Below, in pieces: positions 42,511-50,743 of a stretch of 64,000 nucleotides of DNA (the first letter of the stretch is position 1; every line of letters begins with the position of its first letter). The translations under genes and the position numbers were made by a program. Location: NCBI RefSeq assembly GCF_026342735.1, contig NZ_JAPEMM010000001.1, forward strand, positions 1,240,001-1,304,000. The letters run 5' to 3'. The notes under the pieces were generated by a model. It did no database searches. It was not told the DNA's origin and was given only the letters and a program-made list of their open reading frames with translations. This DNA is from Streptomyces sp. NBC_00193. GTDB lineage: Bacteria; Actinomycetota; Actinomycetes; Streptomycetales; Streptomycetaceae.

Positions 42511-43707
42511 ATGCTTTCCGAGAAGTCGACCGCGACCGTACGAGCCACCCTGCCCGCCGTGGGCGCGGCCATCGGCGACATCACGGAGCTCTTCTACGGG
42601 AAGCTCTTCGCGGCCCACCCCGAGCTGATCCGCGACCTCTTCAACCGCGGCAACCAGAACGCCGGACTCCAGAAGCAGGCCCTCGCCGGCTCCATCGCCG
42701 CCTTCGCGACCTACCTCGTCGAGCACCCGGACGCCCGCCCCGACGTGATGCTGAACCGCATAGCCCACAAGCACGCCTCCCTCGGCGTCACCCGCGAGCA
42801 GTACGGAGTCGTCCACAAGCACCTCTTCGAGGCGATCGTGGAGATCCTCGGCGAGGCCGTCACCCCCGAGGTCGCCGAGGCCTGGGACGAGGTCTACTGG
42901 CTCATGGCGAACGCCCTCATCACCATCGAGGAGCGCCTCTACGCCGAGCAGCAGGTCCTCGCCGGCGACGTCTGGCGCGACTGGACGGTCGCCGCCCGCA
43001 TCGAGGAGACCGCGGACTGCACCACCTTCCACCTGACCCCGGCCGACGACTCCCCGGCGCCCGGCTTCAAGCCGGGCCAGTACGTCTCCGTCCAGGTCGA
43101 ACTCCCCGACGGCGCCCGCCAGATCCGCCAGTACAGCCTCTCCAGCGCCCCCGGCTCCCCGGTCCGCTCGATCACCGTCAAGCGGGTCCACGGCCCGGCC
43201 GCCTCCGGCCCCGACGGCGAGGTCTCCAACCACCTGCACGCCGAGGTCGCCACCGGCGACACCCTGCGCGTCTCGGCCCCCTACGGCGACCTGGTCCTCC
43301 GGGACTCCGCCGCGCCGGTGATCCTGGCCTCGGCCGGCATCGGCTGCACCCCGATGCTCTCCATGCTGGAGCACCTGGCCGACACCGCGCACACGGCCCC
43401 GGTCACCGTCCTGCACGCCGACCGCTCCCCCGCCGACCACGCCCTGCGCACCGACCACCGCGCCCTGACCCACAAGCTCCCCGACGCCACGGCGCACTTC
43501 TGGTACGAGGCCGACGCCGAGCCCGGCGACCACGCGGGCCGCCTCGACCTCACCAACGTCCCGGTCGCCCCGGGCACGCAGGCCTACCTCTGCGGCCCGC
43601 TCCCCTTCATGCGGGCGGCGCGCGAGCAGCTGATCGCCAAGGGCGTGGCTCCTGCGGACATTGCCTACGAGGTCTTCGGCCCCGACCTGTGGCTCGCCTC
43701 GGCGTGA
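42511..43707 (+). CDS. hmpA: Flavohaemoglobin, NO dioxygenase
   Basis: 398 residues. Globin domain 1-140 ('LFYGKLFAAHPELIRDLFNRGNQ...ALAGSIAAFATYL', proximal-His region 'HKHASLGVTREQYGVVHKHL'), then the FAD domain with 'RQIRQYSLSSAPG' and the NAD domain with 'VILASAGIGCTPMLSML' and 'AYLCGPLPFM'. It oxidises NO to nitrate using NAD(P)H. ATG 42511 has GAGGAG eight bases upstream. Controlled by the adjacent nsrR. Confidence 0.97.
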   Translation: MLSEKSTATVRATLPAVGAAIGDITELFYGKLFAAHPELIRDLFNRGNQNAGLQKQALAGSIAAFATYLVEHPDARPDVMLNRIAHKHASLGVTREQYGVVHKHLFEAIVEILGEAVTPEVAEAWDEVYWLMANALITIEERLYAEQQVLAGDVWRDWTVAARIEETADCTTFHLTPADDSPAPGFKPGQYVSVQVELPDGARQIRQYSLSSAPGSPVRSITVKRVHGPAASGPDGEVSNHLHAEVATGDTLRVSAPYGDLVLRDSAAPVILASAGIGCTPMLSMLEHLADTAHTAPVTVLHADRSPADHALRTDHRALTHKLPDATAHFWYEADAEPGDHAGRLDLTNVPVAPGTQAYLCGPLPFMRAAREQLIAKGVAPADIAYEVFGPDLWLASA

Positions 43708-43800
43708 TCCGTGCGCCGGGTGCGCGCCCTTGCGACGGAATGACCGCTTCCACTAAGCGTTGAGTAATCACTCGACTACTCACGGCAAGAGGAGGCGGTC

Positions 43801-44391
43801 ATGTCCGTACCCCTGTCCGCAAACCGGTTCATCGGCGTCCTGCGGGCCGAGGGCCTGACGGTCGTCGAAGTCGGCGACTGGCGCACCCACAACCGCAACC
43901 ACAAGGGCCCCTGGGGGCCGGTTCACGGGGTGATGCTCCACCACACCGTCACCCACGGGACCGCGTACACCGTCCAGCTCTGCCGCGACGGCCACGCGGA
44001 CCTCCCCGGCCCGCTCTGCCACGGCGTGATCACCAAGGACGGCCGGGTCCACCTGGTCGGCCACGGCCGCGCCAACCACGCCGGCGCGGGCGACTCCGAC
44101 GTCCTGGCGGCGGTGATCGCCGAGAAGCGCCTCCCGCCCGACCAGCACGCGAACACCGACGGCAACCGCCACTTCTACGGATTCGAGTGCGAGAACCTCG
44201 GCGACGGCGAGGACCCCTGGCCGGCCGCCCAACTCGACGCGATGGCCCGTGCGTCGGCCGCCCTGTGCCGCGCCCACGGCTGGACCGCCCGCTCGGTCGT
44301 CGGCCACCTGGAATGGCGCCCGGGCAAGATCGACCCGAAGGGCTTCACCATGGCCTCGATGCGGGGCCGCATCGAGGAGCGCCTGAAGTGA
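43801..44391 (+). CDS. N-acetylmuramoyl-L-alanine amidase (amidase_2/PGRP fold)
   Basis: 196 residues, no signal peptide. Amidase_2 signatures: zinc His pair in 'VHGVMLHHTVTHGTAYTVQLC', 'LCHGVITKDGRVHLVGHGRANHAGAG', 'GFECENLGDG' and late 'RSVVGHLEWRPGKIDPKG' (third zinc ligand and catalytic Lys region). This form is like phage endolysins and is frequent as single genes in Streptomyces; export is not explained. ATG 43801 with AAGAGGAGG upstream. Confidence 0.92.
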   Translation: MSVPLSANRFIGVLRAEGLTVVEVGDWRTHNRNHKGPWGPVHGVMLHHTVTHGTAYTVQLCRDGHADLPGPLCHGVITKDGRVHLVGHGRANHAGAGDSDVLAAVIAEKRLPPDQHANTDGNRHFYGFECENLGDGEDPWPAAQLDAMARASAALCRAHGWTARSVVGHLEWRPGKIDPKGFTMASMRGRIEERLK

Positions 44392-44446
44392 CCTCCTCAC
44401 CCGCGCTGGCGTGGGCGATTCCCTCCCTGGCGTCCGTTGTCACGGT

Positions 44447-44700
44447 TCACCTTGAGCTGGGTTCCTGTTTCCTGCCCACGTCAGTGGGTGTTGCGCGCGC
44501 TGCCGGGGAAAACCCTGGTCTTACATGCGCTCCGCAGGCGCTTACCTTGCCGGTCACCCGGCAAGGGCCCCCGGTCCGGGGGTGGGTGGTACCGCTCCAT
44601 GCGGCGCGGATGCGCCGCCCTTCGTACTTCACGTTTTTCGCCGCGTTGTGGTCGCGGTCATGTCGGGTGCCACACCGGTCACAGGTCCATACCCGGGTAG
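44447..44700 (-). pseudogene. C-terminal remnant of an IS200/IS605-type TnpB
   Basis: The reverse frame reads 'VWTCDRCGTRHDRDHNAAKNV' (second half of the TnpB zinc finger and the catalytic DRDxNAAKN box), then 'VSACGAHVRPGF', a tail typical of streptomycete TnpB. The RuvC I/II parts and start are gone. It is spliced directly onto the end of an HTH-type relic at about 44700. No IS ends are evident. Confidence 0.7.
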
Positions 44701-44939
44701 ACCAGGACGTCGATCCGCTCGCACCCTGCCGCGAGGAGATCCACGAACACGGATACGGGAAGGTCTGCCCGCTGGTCGTACAGAGCGACCAGTTCCGGAC
44801 CGACGGCGCGCGCCGCCCGTGCTTGCCTGAGCGCCGGCCACAGGGCGTGGATGTCCTCGCCCAACGTCTCCGCCGCTTGGAGGGCAGTTGCCCGTCGTGG
44901 GGTGCGCCCGAGGTTGACCCAGCGTTTCCCCCGTCCTGA
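44679..44939 (-). pseudogene. HTH/DUF5919-like regulator fragment
   Basis: The frame reads 'GKRWVNLGRTPRRATALQAAETLGEDIHALWPALRQARAARAVGPELVALYDQRADLPVSVFVDLLAAGCERIDVLVYPG', the linker between the HTH and the effector domain of a common streptomycete regulator family. It is closed by TGA upstream (44940-44942) and fused at its 3' end to the TnpB remnant, so both ends are missing. Confidence 0.6.
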
Positions 44940-44988
44940 TCACCAGCGGGACGATCGCGATACCAGCGGACGGTGAAGGGGAATCGGA

Positions 44989-45188
44989 ATGGTGCGGGGA
45001 CTCTGGCAGCAGGTTGAACAGCGTGATCCGTTCCGAGTACCCGACCCCGATCCGGCGGACCCGGACTGCGACGTGTGCGGGGCACTTGTCGCTCAGCGCA
45101 CCGAGTGCCACGCGCGCCGGGACCTATCGGGGTCGTGGACTGCAACGTAGAGATCCGCCAGCACCCCCACGGCGAGGTGAGTCGATGA
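44989..45188 (+). pseudogene. Small Cys-containing protein gene with a one-base frameshift
   Basis: From ATG 44989 ('MVRGLWQQVEQRDPF...DPDCDVCGALVAQRTECHARRDLSG') the frame ends at TAG 45148-45150 after 53 codons. Restoring one G in the GGGG run at about 45129-45132 lets it continue 'VVDCNVEIRQHPHGEVSR' to TGA 45186-45188, which overlaps the next ATG (ATGA), the normal design for this gene pair. So it is either a real frameshift or a sequence error. Confidence 0.6.
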
Positions 45189-45412
45189 CCCGCGCCGTGC
45201 TCCGCTACGTCCCCCACACGATCCGACACGCCCCCGAGGGCGGGGTGACGTACGAGGCGTTCTGCGTCGCCGAGGGCTGGGGAGCCGAGTCCGGCGCGCA
45301 TGACGAACAGGCGGGGGCTCAGAACTGGGCACTTCGACATGCCGGGCGGACTGGGCATGAGCTCATCAGGAGGGTGTTCACGGATCACGCGCGCGTCACC
45401 CGCGAGGCATAG
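45185..45412 (+). CDS. Small conserved streptomycete protein (DUF7848-like)
   Basis: 75 residues: 'TRAVLRYVPHTIRHAPEGGVTYEAFCVAEGWGAESGAHDEQAGAQNWALRHAGRTGHELIRRVFTDHARV'. It resembles the DUF7848 family of small proteins with a C..G.ES...WALRH.GRTGH pattern; the second Cys of the family motif is replaced here by Trp (EGWGAES). ATG overlaps the stop of the frameshifted gene (ATGA). Function unknown. Confidence 0.7.
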   Translation: MTRAVLRYVPHTIRHAPEGGVTYEAFCVAEGWGAESGAHDEQAGAQNWALRHAGRTGHELIRRVFTDHARVTREA

Positions 45413-45544
45413 GCCCCGGCCCGCTGGGCGACGGCGATCAGGACAGTCCAGCGCCTCGGCTCCGGCCCCGCTCACACCACCCGAATGGTGTGGACGGGGC
45501 TCTGACGTGCGGCCCCACGGGCATGTGCGCCCCACAATGGACGG

Positions 45545-46435
45545 GTGAATCGCCCCGCGAACGTTGACGTGCACTTGCAGCCACGCCCGCCGTCCCCGTT
45601 GCAGGAGATCCGCGACGACAGGTTCGAGCGGCACGGAGTGCGCCTGCTGCTCAAGCGGGACGACCTGGTCCACCCGGAGCTGCCCGGCAACAAGTGGCGC
45701 AAGCTCGCGCCGAACCTGCGGGCCGCCGTCGCGGGCGGGTACCCGGAGCTCGTGACCTTCGGCGGGGCCTACTCCAACCACCTGCGGGCCACCGCCGCGG
45801 CCGGCCGGCTGCTGGGGCTGGCGACGGTCGGGATCGTACGGGGGGACGAGCTCGCGGGGCGGCCGCTGAACGACTCGCTGGCCCGGTGCGCCGCGGACGG
45901 CATGAGGCTGCACTTCGTGTCCCGGTCGGCCTACCGGGACAAGGCCGGGCTGCCCGCCCAGGCGGGCGCCGAGGGGGCCTACGTGATCCCCGAGGGCGGC
46001 AGCAACGCCCTCGCACTGCACGGCTGCGCCGAGCTGGGCCGCGAGCTGAGCGGCGCCTGCGACGTGGTCGCCGTGGCCTGCGGGACCGGGGGCACGCTGG
46101 CCGGGCTGGCGCCGGGACTCGGCGCGGGCCAGCGGGCGGTGGGGGTGCCGGTGGTCGGGGGCGGCTTCCTGGAGGCGGAGATACGTTCCCTCCAGACGGC
46201 CGCCTTCGGCGGCCCGGCGGGCGACTGGTCGCTGGCCGAGGGATACGCCCACGGGGGCTACGCCCGGGTCCCCGCCGAGCTGGCGCAGTTCGCGGCGGAC
46301 TTCGAATCCCGCCACGGCCTGCCGGTGGAGCGGATCTACGTGGCGAAGCTCCTGTGGGCCCTGCTCGACCTGACCCGCGAAGGGGCCTTTCCCGGGGGCA
46401 CGACCCTGGCGGCGGTCGTCACGGGTCGCCCGTAG
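45545..46435 (+). CDS. ACC deaminase / D-cysteine desulfhydrase-like PLP enzyme
   Basis: 296 residues, fold type II PLP enzyme. PLP-Lys in 'HPELPGNKWRKLAPNL', phosphate loop 'ACGTGGTLAGLAPGL', 'FGGAYSNHLRATAAAGRLLGL' substrate loop. The family breaks down D-cysteine or 1-aminocyclopropane-1-carboxylate; which one is not clear. GTG 45545 has no SD; CACAAT ends six bases upstream, suggesting a leaderless mRNA. Confidence 0.9.
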   Translation: MNRPANVDVHLQPRPPSPLQEIRDDRFERHGVRLLLKRDDLVHPELPGNKWRKLAPNLRAAVAGGYPELVTFGGAYSNHLRATAAAGRLLGLATVGIVRGDELAGRPLNDSLARCAADGMRLHFVSRSAYRDKAGLPAQAGAEGAYVIPEGGSNALALHGCAELGRELSGACDVVAVACGTGGTLAGLAPGLGAGQRAVGVPVVGGGFLEAEIRSLQTAAFGGPAGDWSLAEGYAHGGYARVPAELAQFAADFESRHGLPVERIYVAKLLWALLDLTREGAFPGGTTLAAVVTGRP

Positions 46436-46463
46436 CCGGGGGGGGCGCCCTGCGGGGGCTGTC

Positions 46464-46523
46464 CCCTACCCGCCCTTCCACCGTTCCCCGGGCGCTGCCC
46501 GGACCCCGGCCCTCAAACGCCGG
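46464..46523 (+). repeat. Dispersed intergenic repeat, modules A and B, copy 4
   Basis: Module A at 46464-46492 and CTCAAACGCCGG at 46512-46523, followed by a GGGCTGCGCCCGG hairpin region. It lies between two convergent genes. Confidence 0.8.
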
Positions 46524-46577
46524 ACGGGCTGGAAGGGTCCCGGGCTGCGCCCGGACCCCCTGGGGCAGTGCCCGGGC

Positions 46578-48155
46578 TCAGCCCGACTCCTCGCGGTACG
46601 CCGCCGCCTCCTCCAGGTCCAGGCGGCGCAGCAGCGCGCGGAGCATTTCGTCGTCGATGCGGCGGGCGTCGCGCAGGGAGACGAAGACCTCGCGTTCCGC
46701 TTCGATCATCTCCCCCGCCAGGCGGCGGTAGACGTCGTCCGCGGACTCGCCCGTCACCGCGTTGACCTCGCCCAGCCGCTCCCACACCGCGTTGCGCCGC
46801 CGCTCCAGCACCGTGCGCAGCCGGTCCGCCAGCGGGGGCGGGAGGGCGTTCGCCGGGGAGGCCAGGAGTTCCGTCAGCCGGTCCTCCGCCGCCCGTGAGG
46901 CCTCGCTCTGGGCCTGGGCCTCCGCGAGGGTCTCGGCGTGGGTGTCCTTGGGCGGCAGCCGCAGCAGCCTGATCAGCGGCGGCAGGGTCAGGCCCTGGAC
47001 CACCAGCGTGCCGATCACCGTCGTGAAGGTCAGGAACAGGATCAGGTTCCGGTGCGGCACGCTCATGGGCACGGAGAAGGCGATCGCCAGGGAGACCACG
47101 CCCCGCATGCCCGCCCAGCCCACGATGACCGGGGCCTTCCAGGTCGTCTCCGGCTCGCGCGCCCGGATCCGCTGCGAGAGCCTCGGCAGGAACGTCGCCG
47201 GGAAGACCCAGGCGAAGCGGGCCGCCACCACGACGAGGAACACCACCACCGCGTAGCCCGCCGCGGCCGCGCCCTCGTACTCCCCCAGCCCCTTCAGTAC
47301 GACCGGCAGCTGGAGCCCGATCAGCGCGAAGACCACCGATTCGAGGATGAAGGCGACCATCTTCCAGACGGCCTCCTCCTGGAGCCGGGTCGCGAAGTCG
47401 ACCTGCCAGTTGCGGTGCCCGAGGTACAGCGCGACCACCACCACCGCCAGCACTCCCGACGCGTGCACCCGCTCGGCGGCCGCGTAGGCCACGAAGGGGA
47501 TCAGCAGCGACAGGGTGTTCTGCAGGAGCGGTTCGCGCATCTTCTTGCGCAGGACGTGGATCGGGACCATCAGCAGCAGGCCGACCGCGACCCCGCCCAC
47601 CGAGGCCAGCAGGAACTCCCGGATCCCGTCCGTCCAGCCGGCGCTCGTCCCGACCGCCGCCGCCAGCGCGACCTTGAACGCGGTGATCGCGGTGGCGTCG
47701 TTGACCAGGGACTCACCCTGGAGGATGGTCGTGATCCGGTTCGGCAGCCCGAGCTTGCGCGCGATGGCCGTCGCCGCGACCGCGTCGGGCGGGGCGATGA
47801 CCGCCCCCAGCACCAGCGCCACCGGCAGCGAGAGCCCCGGCACCAGCAGGTACGCGACGTACCCGACGGCGACGGTCGCGAAGAGCACGTACCCCACCGA
47901 GAGCAGCGCCACGGGCCGGATGTTCGCCCGCAGGTCCAGGTACGAGCTGTCCACCGCGGCCGTGTAGAGCAGCGGCGGGAGCAGCAGCGGCAGCACGATG
48001 TGCGGATCCAGGTCGTACTCGGGCACGCCCGGCACGTAGGCCGCGGCCAGTCCGGCGGCGACCAGCAGCAGCGGCGCCGGCACCGGTGTGCGGCGGGCCA
48101 GGCCCGCGACGACCGCACAGCCGGCGACCAGCGCCACCAGCGGCAATACCTCCAT
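46578..48155 (-). CDS. Na+/H+ antiporter (CPA1/NhaP type)
   Basis: 525 residues with about 12 TM helices. Ion-site motifs 'AVIAPPDAVAATAIARKLGLP' and 'ILQGESLVNDATAITAFKVAL' (Asn-Asp pair), 'GWAGMRGVVSLAIAF', then a 110-residue cytoplasmic helical tail. CPA1 Na+/H+ exchange for pH and salt homeostasis. ATG 48155. Divergent from the ZnF-UBP gene. Confidence 0.94.
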   Translation of the reverse strand: MEVLPLVALVAGCAVVAGLARRTPVPAPLLLVAAGLAAAYVPGVPEYDLDPHIVLPLLLPPLLYTAAVDSSYLDLRANIRPVALLSVGYVLFATVAVGYVAYLLVPGLSLPVALVLGAVIAPPDAVAATAIARKLGLPNRITTILQGESLVNDATAITAFKVALAAAVGTSAGWTDGIREFLLASVGGVAVGLLLMVPIHVLRKKMREPLLQNTLSLLIPFVAYAAAERVHASGVLAVVVVALYLGHRNWQVDFATRLQEEAVWKMVAFILESVVFALIGLQLPVVLKGLGEYEGAAAAGYAVVVFLVVVAARFAWVFPATFLPRLSQRIRAREPETTWKAPVIVGWAGMRGVVSLAIAFSVPMSVPHRNLILFLTFTTVIGTLVVQGLTLPPLIRLLRLPPKDTHAETLAEAQAQSEASRAAEDRLTELLASPANALPPPLADRLRTVLERRRNAVWERLGEVNAVTGESADDVYRRLAGEMIEAEREVFVSLRDARRIDDEMLRALLRRLDLEEAAAYREESG

Positions 48156-48218
48156 CGAAGATCATCCTCGCTTGAGTCATGTCATCCCGGGCGCCCGCAC
48201 CTCAGTACGCTGGCCATC

Positions 48219-48479
48219 ATGAGCGAGTGCACCCACGTTCCCGAACTGCCGCGCCCCGAGCCGGTCCCGCTTGCCCAGACCTGCCCCGAATGTCTGGCGC
48301 TCGGCAGCCATCCCGTCCAGCTCCGGCTGTGCCTGGGATGCGGGCACGTCGGCTGCTGCGACTCCTCGCCCCACCGGCACGCCACGGCGCACCACCGGGA
48401 GACCGGACATCCGGTGATGCGCAGCTTCGAACCGGGCGAGACCTGGCGATGGTGTTTTGTCGACGGTTCGATCGTCTGA
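48219..48479 (+). CDS. UBP-type zinc finger protein
   Basis: 86 residues with a ZnF-UBP pattern: 'CTHVPEL', 'QTCPECLALGSHPVQLRLCLGCGHVGCCDSSPHRHATAHHRETGHPVMRSFEPGETWRWCFVD'. Role in bacteria unknown; often beside cation antiporters in actinobacteria. ATG 48219 has no SD; TACGCT ends seven bases before it (leaderless). Confidence 0.9.
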   Translation: MSECTHVPELPRPEPVPLAQTCPECLALGSHPVQLRLCLGCGHVGCCDSSPHRHATAHHRETGHPVMRSFEPGETWRWCFVDGSIV

Positions 48480-48489
48480 ACCGGGGTAG
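48465..48489 (+). promoter_or_regulatory. Candidate sigma-B-type promoter for the anti-sigma/sigma operon
   Basis: GGTT-N15-GGGTAG resembles the sigma-B-family consensus (GTTT...GGGTAT). It overlaps the end of the ZnF-UBP gene, 230 bp before the anti-sigma gene. Autoregulation by the encoded SigH is plausible. Confidence 0.35.
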
Positions 48490-48715
48490 GTCAACCCTCC
48501 GCCGGTTCCCCTGATTTGGGCCCGCAGACCCCTAGCCACTGTGCGTCCCCATGGGCTTACCATCAGTCACTGGTCGCAGGTACGGCCTCTCGGCCGGCTA
48601 TGTGCAGCTAAGTTCAAAGGGGTTCTGCACCCTCCGACAGGGGTGCCGCGACACGATCGCCCGGATCGCGATAGCGTCACCGGCGAACAGAGCTCGTACC
48701 ACCTTGGAGGTGAGG

Positions 48716-49129
48716 GTGTCCCAGATCGCAGGCGAGCCCGGGACCCAGGACTTCGTGGAAGTCCGGCTGCCCGCTGCGGGTGCCTACCTGTCTGTGCTGC
48801 GGACGGCCACGGCCGGCCTCGCGGCACGTTTGGACTTCACCCTCGACGAGATCGAGGACCTCCGCATCGCGGTGGACGAGGCCTGCGCGATCCTGCTCCA
48901 GCAGGCCGTGCCCGGCTCCGTCCTCAGCTGCGTCTTCCGGTTGGTGGACGATTCGCTGGAGGTGACCGTCTCCGCCCCGACCACCGACGGCCGGGCGCCG
49001 GAGCGCGACACGTTCGCGTGGACCGTCCTCTCGGCGCTCGCCGGGAAGGTCGAGGCCACGGTCGAGGAGAACAAGACGGTGAGCATCAGCCTCTACAAAC
49101 AGCGCGGCGCGGGACCAGGCCCGGCGTGA
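48716..49129 (+). CDS. Anti-sigma factor (RsbW-type kinase), PrsH/UshX-like
   Basis: 137 residues with the RsbW HATPase fold: 'FVEVRLPAAGAYLSVLRTATAGLAARLDFTLDEIEDLRIAVDEACAILLQQ' (N box E-D..AVDEAC) and 'DTFAWTVLSALAGKVEA'. It binds and blocks the cognate sigma factor. GTG 48716 has GGAGG five bases upstream. It overlaps the sigma gene by GTGA. In S. coelicolor the SigH anti-sigma (PrsH/UshX) is the likely orthologue, from gene order with sigH and wblE. Confidence 0.92.
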   Translation: MSQIAGEPGTQDFVEVRLPAAGAYLSVLRTATAGLAARLDFTLDEIEDLRIAVDEACAILLQQAVPGSVLSCVFRLVDDSLEVTVSAPTTDGRAPERDTFAWTVLSALAGKVEATVEENKTVSISLYKQRGAGPGPA

Positions 49130-50205
49130 GCGGCGGGGAGGTCCCGGTGCGGGGCGGGGATCGGCCCCGGGTAGGACACGAGGTCGACGGCGGCATTCCG
49201 GAGCAGCAGCACGCCCGGCCGCACCCGGCTGACACGGATGCGGAAAACGGCTTTTTGGACTCGGCGGAGCGACGGGCGGGCCCTGTGAGCGAGAACCAGC
49301 ACGACCAAACACTGCCGGTCCAGCCACCGGGGGCCGCTGCCACGGCCCCGCCGGCGGCACCGGCACCGGCCGCGGACGCAGCACCGGCCGCGGACGCCGC
49401 CGAAGCCCTCCGGGCTCCGGTGTTCACGGCGCCGCTACCCCTGCCGGATCCGCGCGACCGCAGCGGCGCGCGGGCCCTCTTCATCGAGCTCCGGGCGCTG
49501 CCCGACGGCTCGCCGGAGAAGGCGGAGCTGCGCAACCGGCTCGTACGGATGCACCTGCCGCTGGTCGAACACCTGGCCCGGCGCTTCCGCAACCGCGGCG
49601 AGCCGCTGGACGACCTGACGCAGGTCGCCACCATCGGCCTGATCAAGTCGGTGGACCGCTTCGACCCGGACCGCGGGGTCGAGTTCTCCACGTACGCCAC
49701 GCCCACGGTGGTCGGCGAGATCAAGCGCCACTTCCGCGACAAGGGCTGGGCGGTACGGGTTCCCCGGCGCCTGCAGGAGCTGCGGCTCTCGCTCACCACG
49801 GCGACGGCGGAACTGTCCCAGCAGCACGGCCGCTCCCCCACGGTGCACGAACTGGCCGAACGGCTGGGGATCTCCGAGGAGGAGGTGCTGGAGGGCCTGG
49901 AATCGGCCAACGCCTACAGCACGCTCTCGCTGGACGTCCCGGACACCGACGACGAGTCGCCGGCGGTCGCGGACACCCTGGGCTCGGAGGACGAGGCGCT
50001 GGAGGGGGTCGAGTACCGCGAGTCCCTCAAGCCGCTGCTCGAAGGGCTGCCGCCGCGGGAGAAGCGGATCCTCCTCCTGCGGTTCTTCGGCAACATGACC
50101 CAGTCGCAGATCGCCCAGGAGGTCGGCATCTCCCAGATGCACGTCTCCCGGTTGCTGGCCCGCACCCTGGCCCAGCTCCGCGAGAAGCTCCTGGTCGAGG
50201 AGTAG
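49126..50205 (+). CDS. sigH: Sigma-B/F-family stress sigma factor, SigH-like
   Basis: 359 residues from GTG 49126. The first 110 are a disordered Ala/Pro/Asp tail; sigma core follows: region 2 'RMHLPLVEHLARRFRNRGEPLDDLTQVATIGLIKSVDRFDPDRGVEFSTYATPTVVGEIKRHFRDKGWAVRVPRR', region 3, and region 4 'REKRILLLRFFGNMTQSQIAQEVGISQMHVSRLLARTLAQLRE'. An in-frame GTG at 49285 gives a 306-residue form; several SigH isoforms are reported in S. coelicolor. Controls osmotic/heat stress and septation genes there. Confidence 0.9.
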   Translation: MSGGEVPVRGGDRPRVGHEVDGGIPEQQHARPHPADTDAENGFLDSAERRAGPVSENQHDQTLPVQPPGAAATAPPAAPAPAADAAPAADAAEALRAPVFTAPLPLPDPRDRSGARALFIELRALPDGSPEKAELRNRLVRMHLPLVEHLARRFRNRGEPLDDLTQVATIGLIKSVDRFDPDRGVEFSTYATPTVVGEIKRHFRDKGWAVRVPRRLQELRLSLTTATAELSQQHGRSPTVHELAERLGISEEEVLEGLESANAYSTLSLDVPDTDDESPAVADTLGSEDEALEGVEYRESLKPLLEGLPPREKRILLLRFFGNMTQSQIAQEVGISQMHVSRLLARTLAQLREKLLVEE

Positions 50206-50223
50206 CAGAGCCGGTCGTACGGG

Positions 50224-50658
50224 CTATCGGGCCTGTTCCGCAGGCCCGATGCCCAGCGCCCCGGTGGCCTTCTCGTTCACCAAGAGGGCCGTGACGGCCA
50301 CCGCGGCCAGGGCCAGCGCCACGCCGGCGATCTTCATCGCCCCTCCCGCGGTCCACAGCATCCAGGCGACCGGCAGCGACATCAGCTGGGTGATCAGCGC
50401 CGGGCCGCGGCTCCAGCGGCGGCCCAGCAGCAGCCCGCGCGCCGCGACCAGCGGCAGCGCGGCCAGGACGAGCAGGGTGACCCCGCCGGTCGCGGCCTGC
50501 AGGGAGTCGCCGCCGCCGAAGACGGCCGTGTAGAGGTCGGCGACGCCGGGCCCGGCCACGGCCAGCCCCTCCAGCGCGGTCAGCGCGGCGGCCGCGGTCA
50601 GCCGGCGGGGCAGCGGGACGGGGACGGCGGACTCGGTGGGGGTGGGCTTCGTACTCAC
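50224..50658 (-). CDS. Small integral membrane protein, unknown function
   Basis: 144 residues with four hydrophobic segments ('LTAAAALTALEGLAVAGPG', 'GGVTLLVLAALPLVAARGLLL', 'LITQLMSLPVAWMLWTAG', 'IAGVALALAAVAVTALLV'). It resembles conserved streptomycete membrane proteins near sigH. GTG 50658 begins a Thr/Pro-rich tail. Convergent with sigH, divergent from the lipid kinase gene. Confidence 0.85.
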   Translation of the reverse strand: MSTKPTPTESAVPVPLPRRLTAAAALTALEGLAVAGPGVADLYTAVFGGGDSLQAATGGVTLLVLAALPLVAARGLLLGRRWSRGPALITQLMSLPVAWMLWTAGGAMKIAGVALALAAVAVTALLVNEKATGALGIGPAEQAR

Positions 50659-50743
50659 CCCAGCAGGGTAGCCGCGCCCCTCCCGCACCCGGAGGGGACG
50701 GCCAGTATGGGCGGCGCCGGAAGGGGTCGGTAGGCTGACGCCC

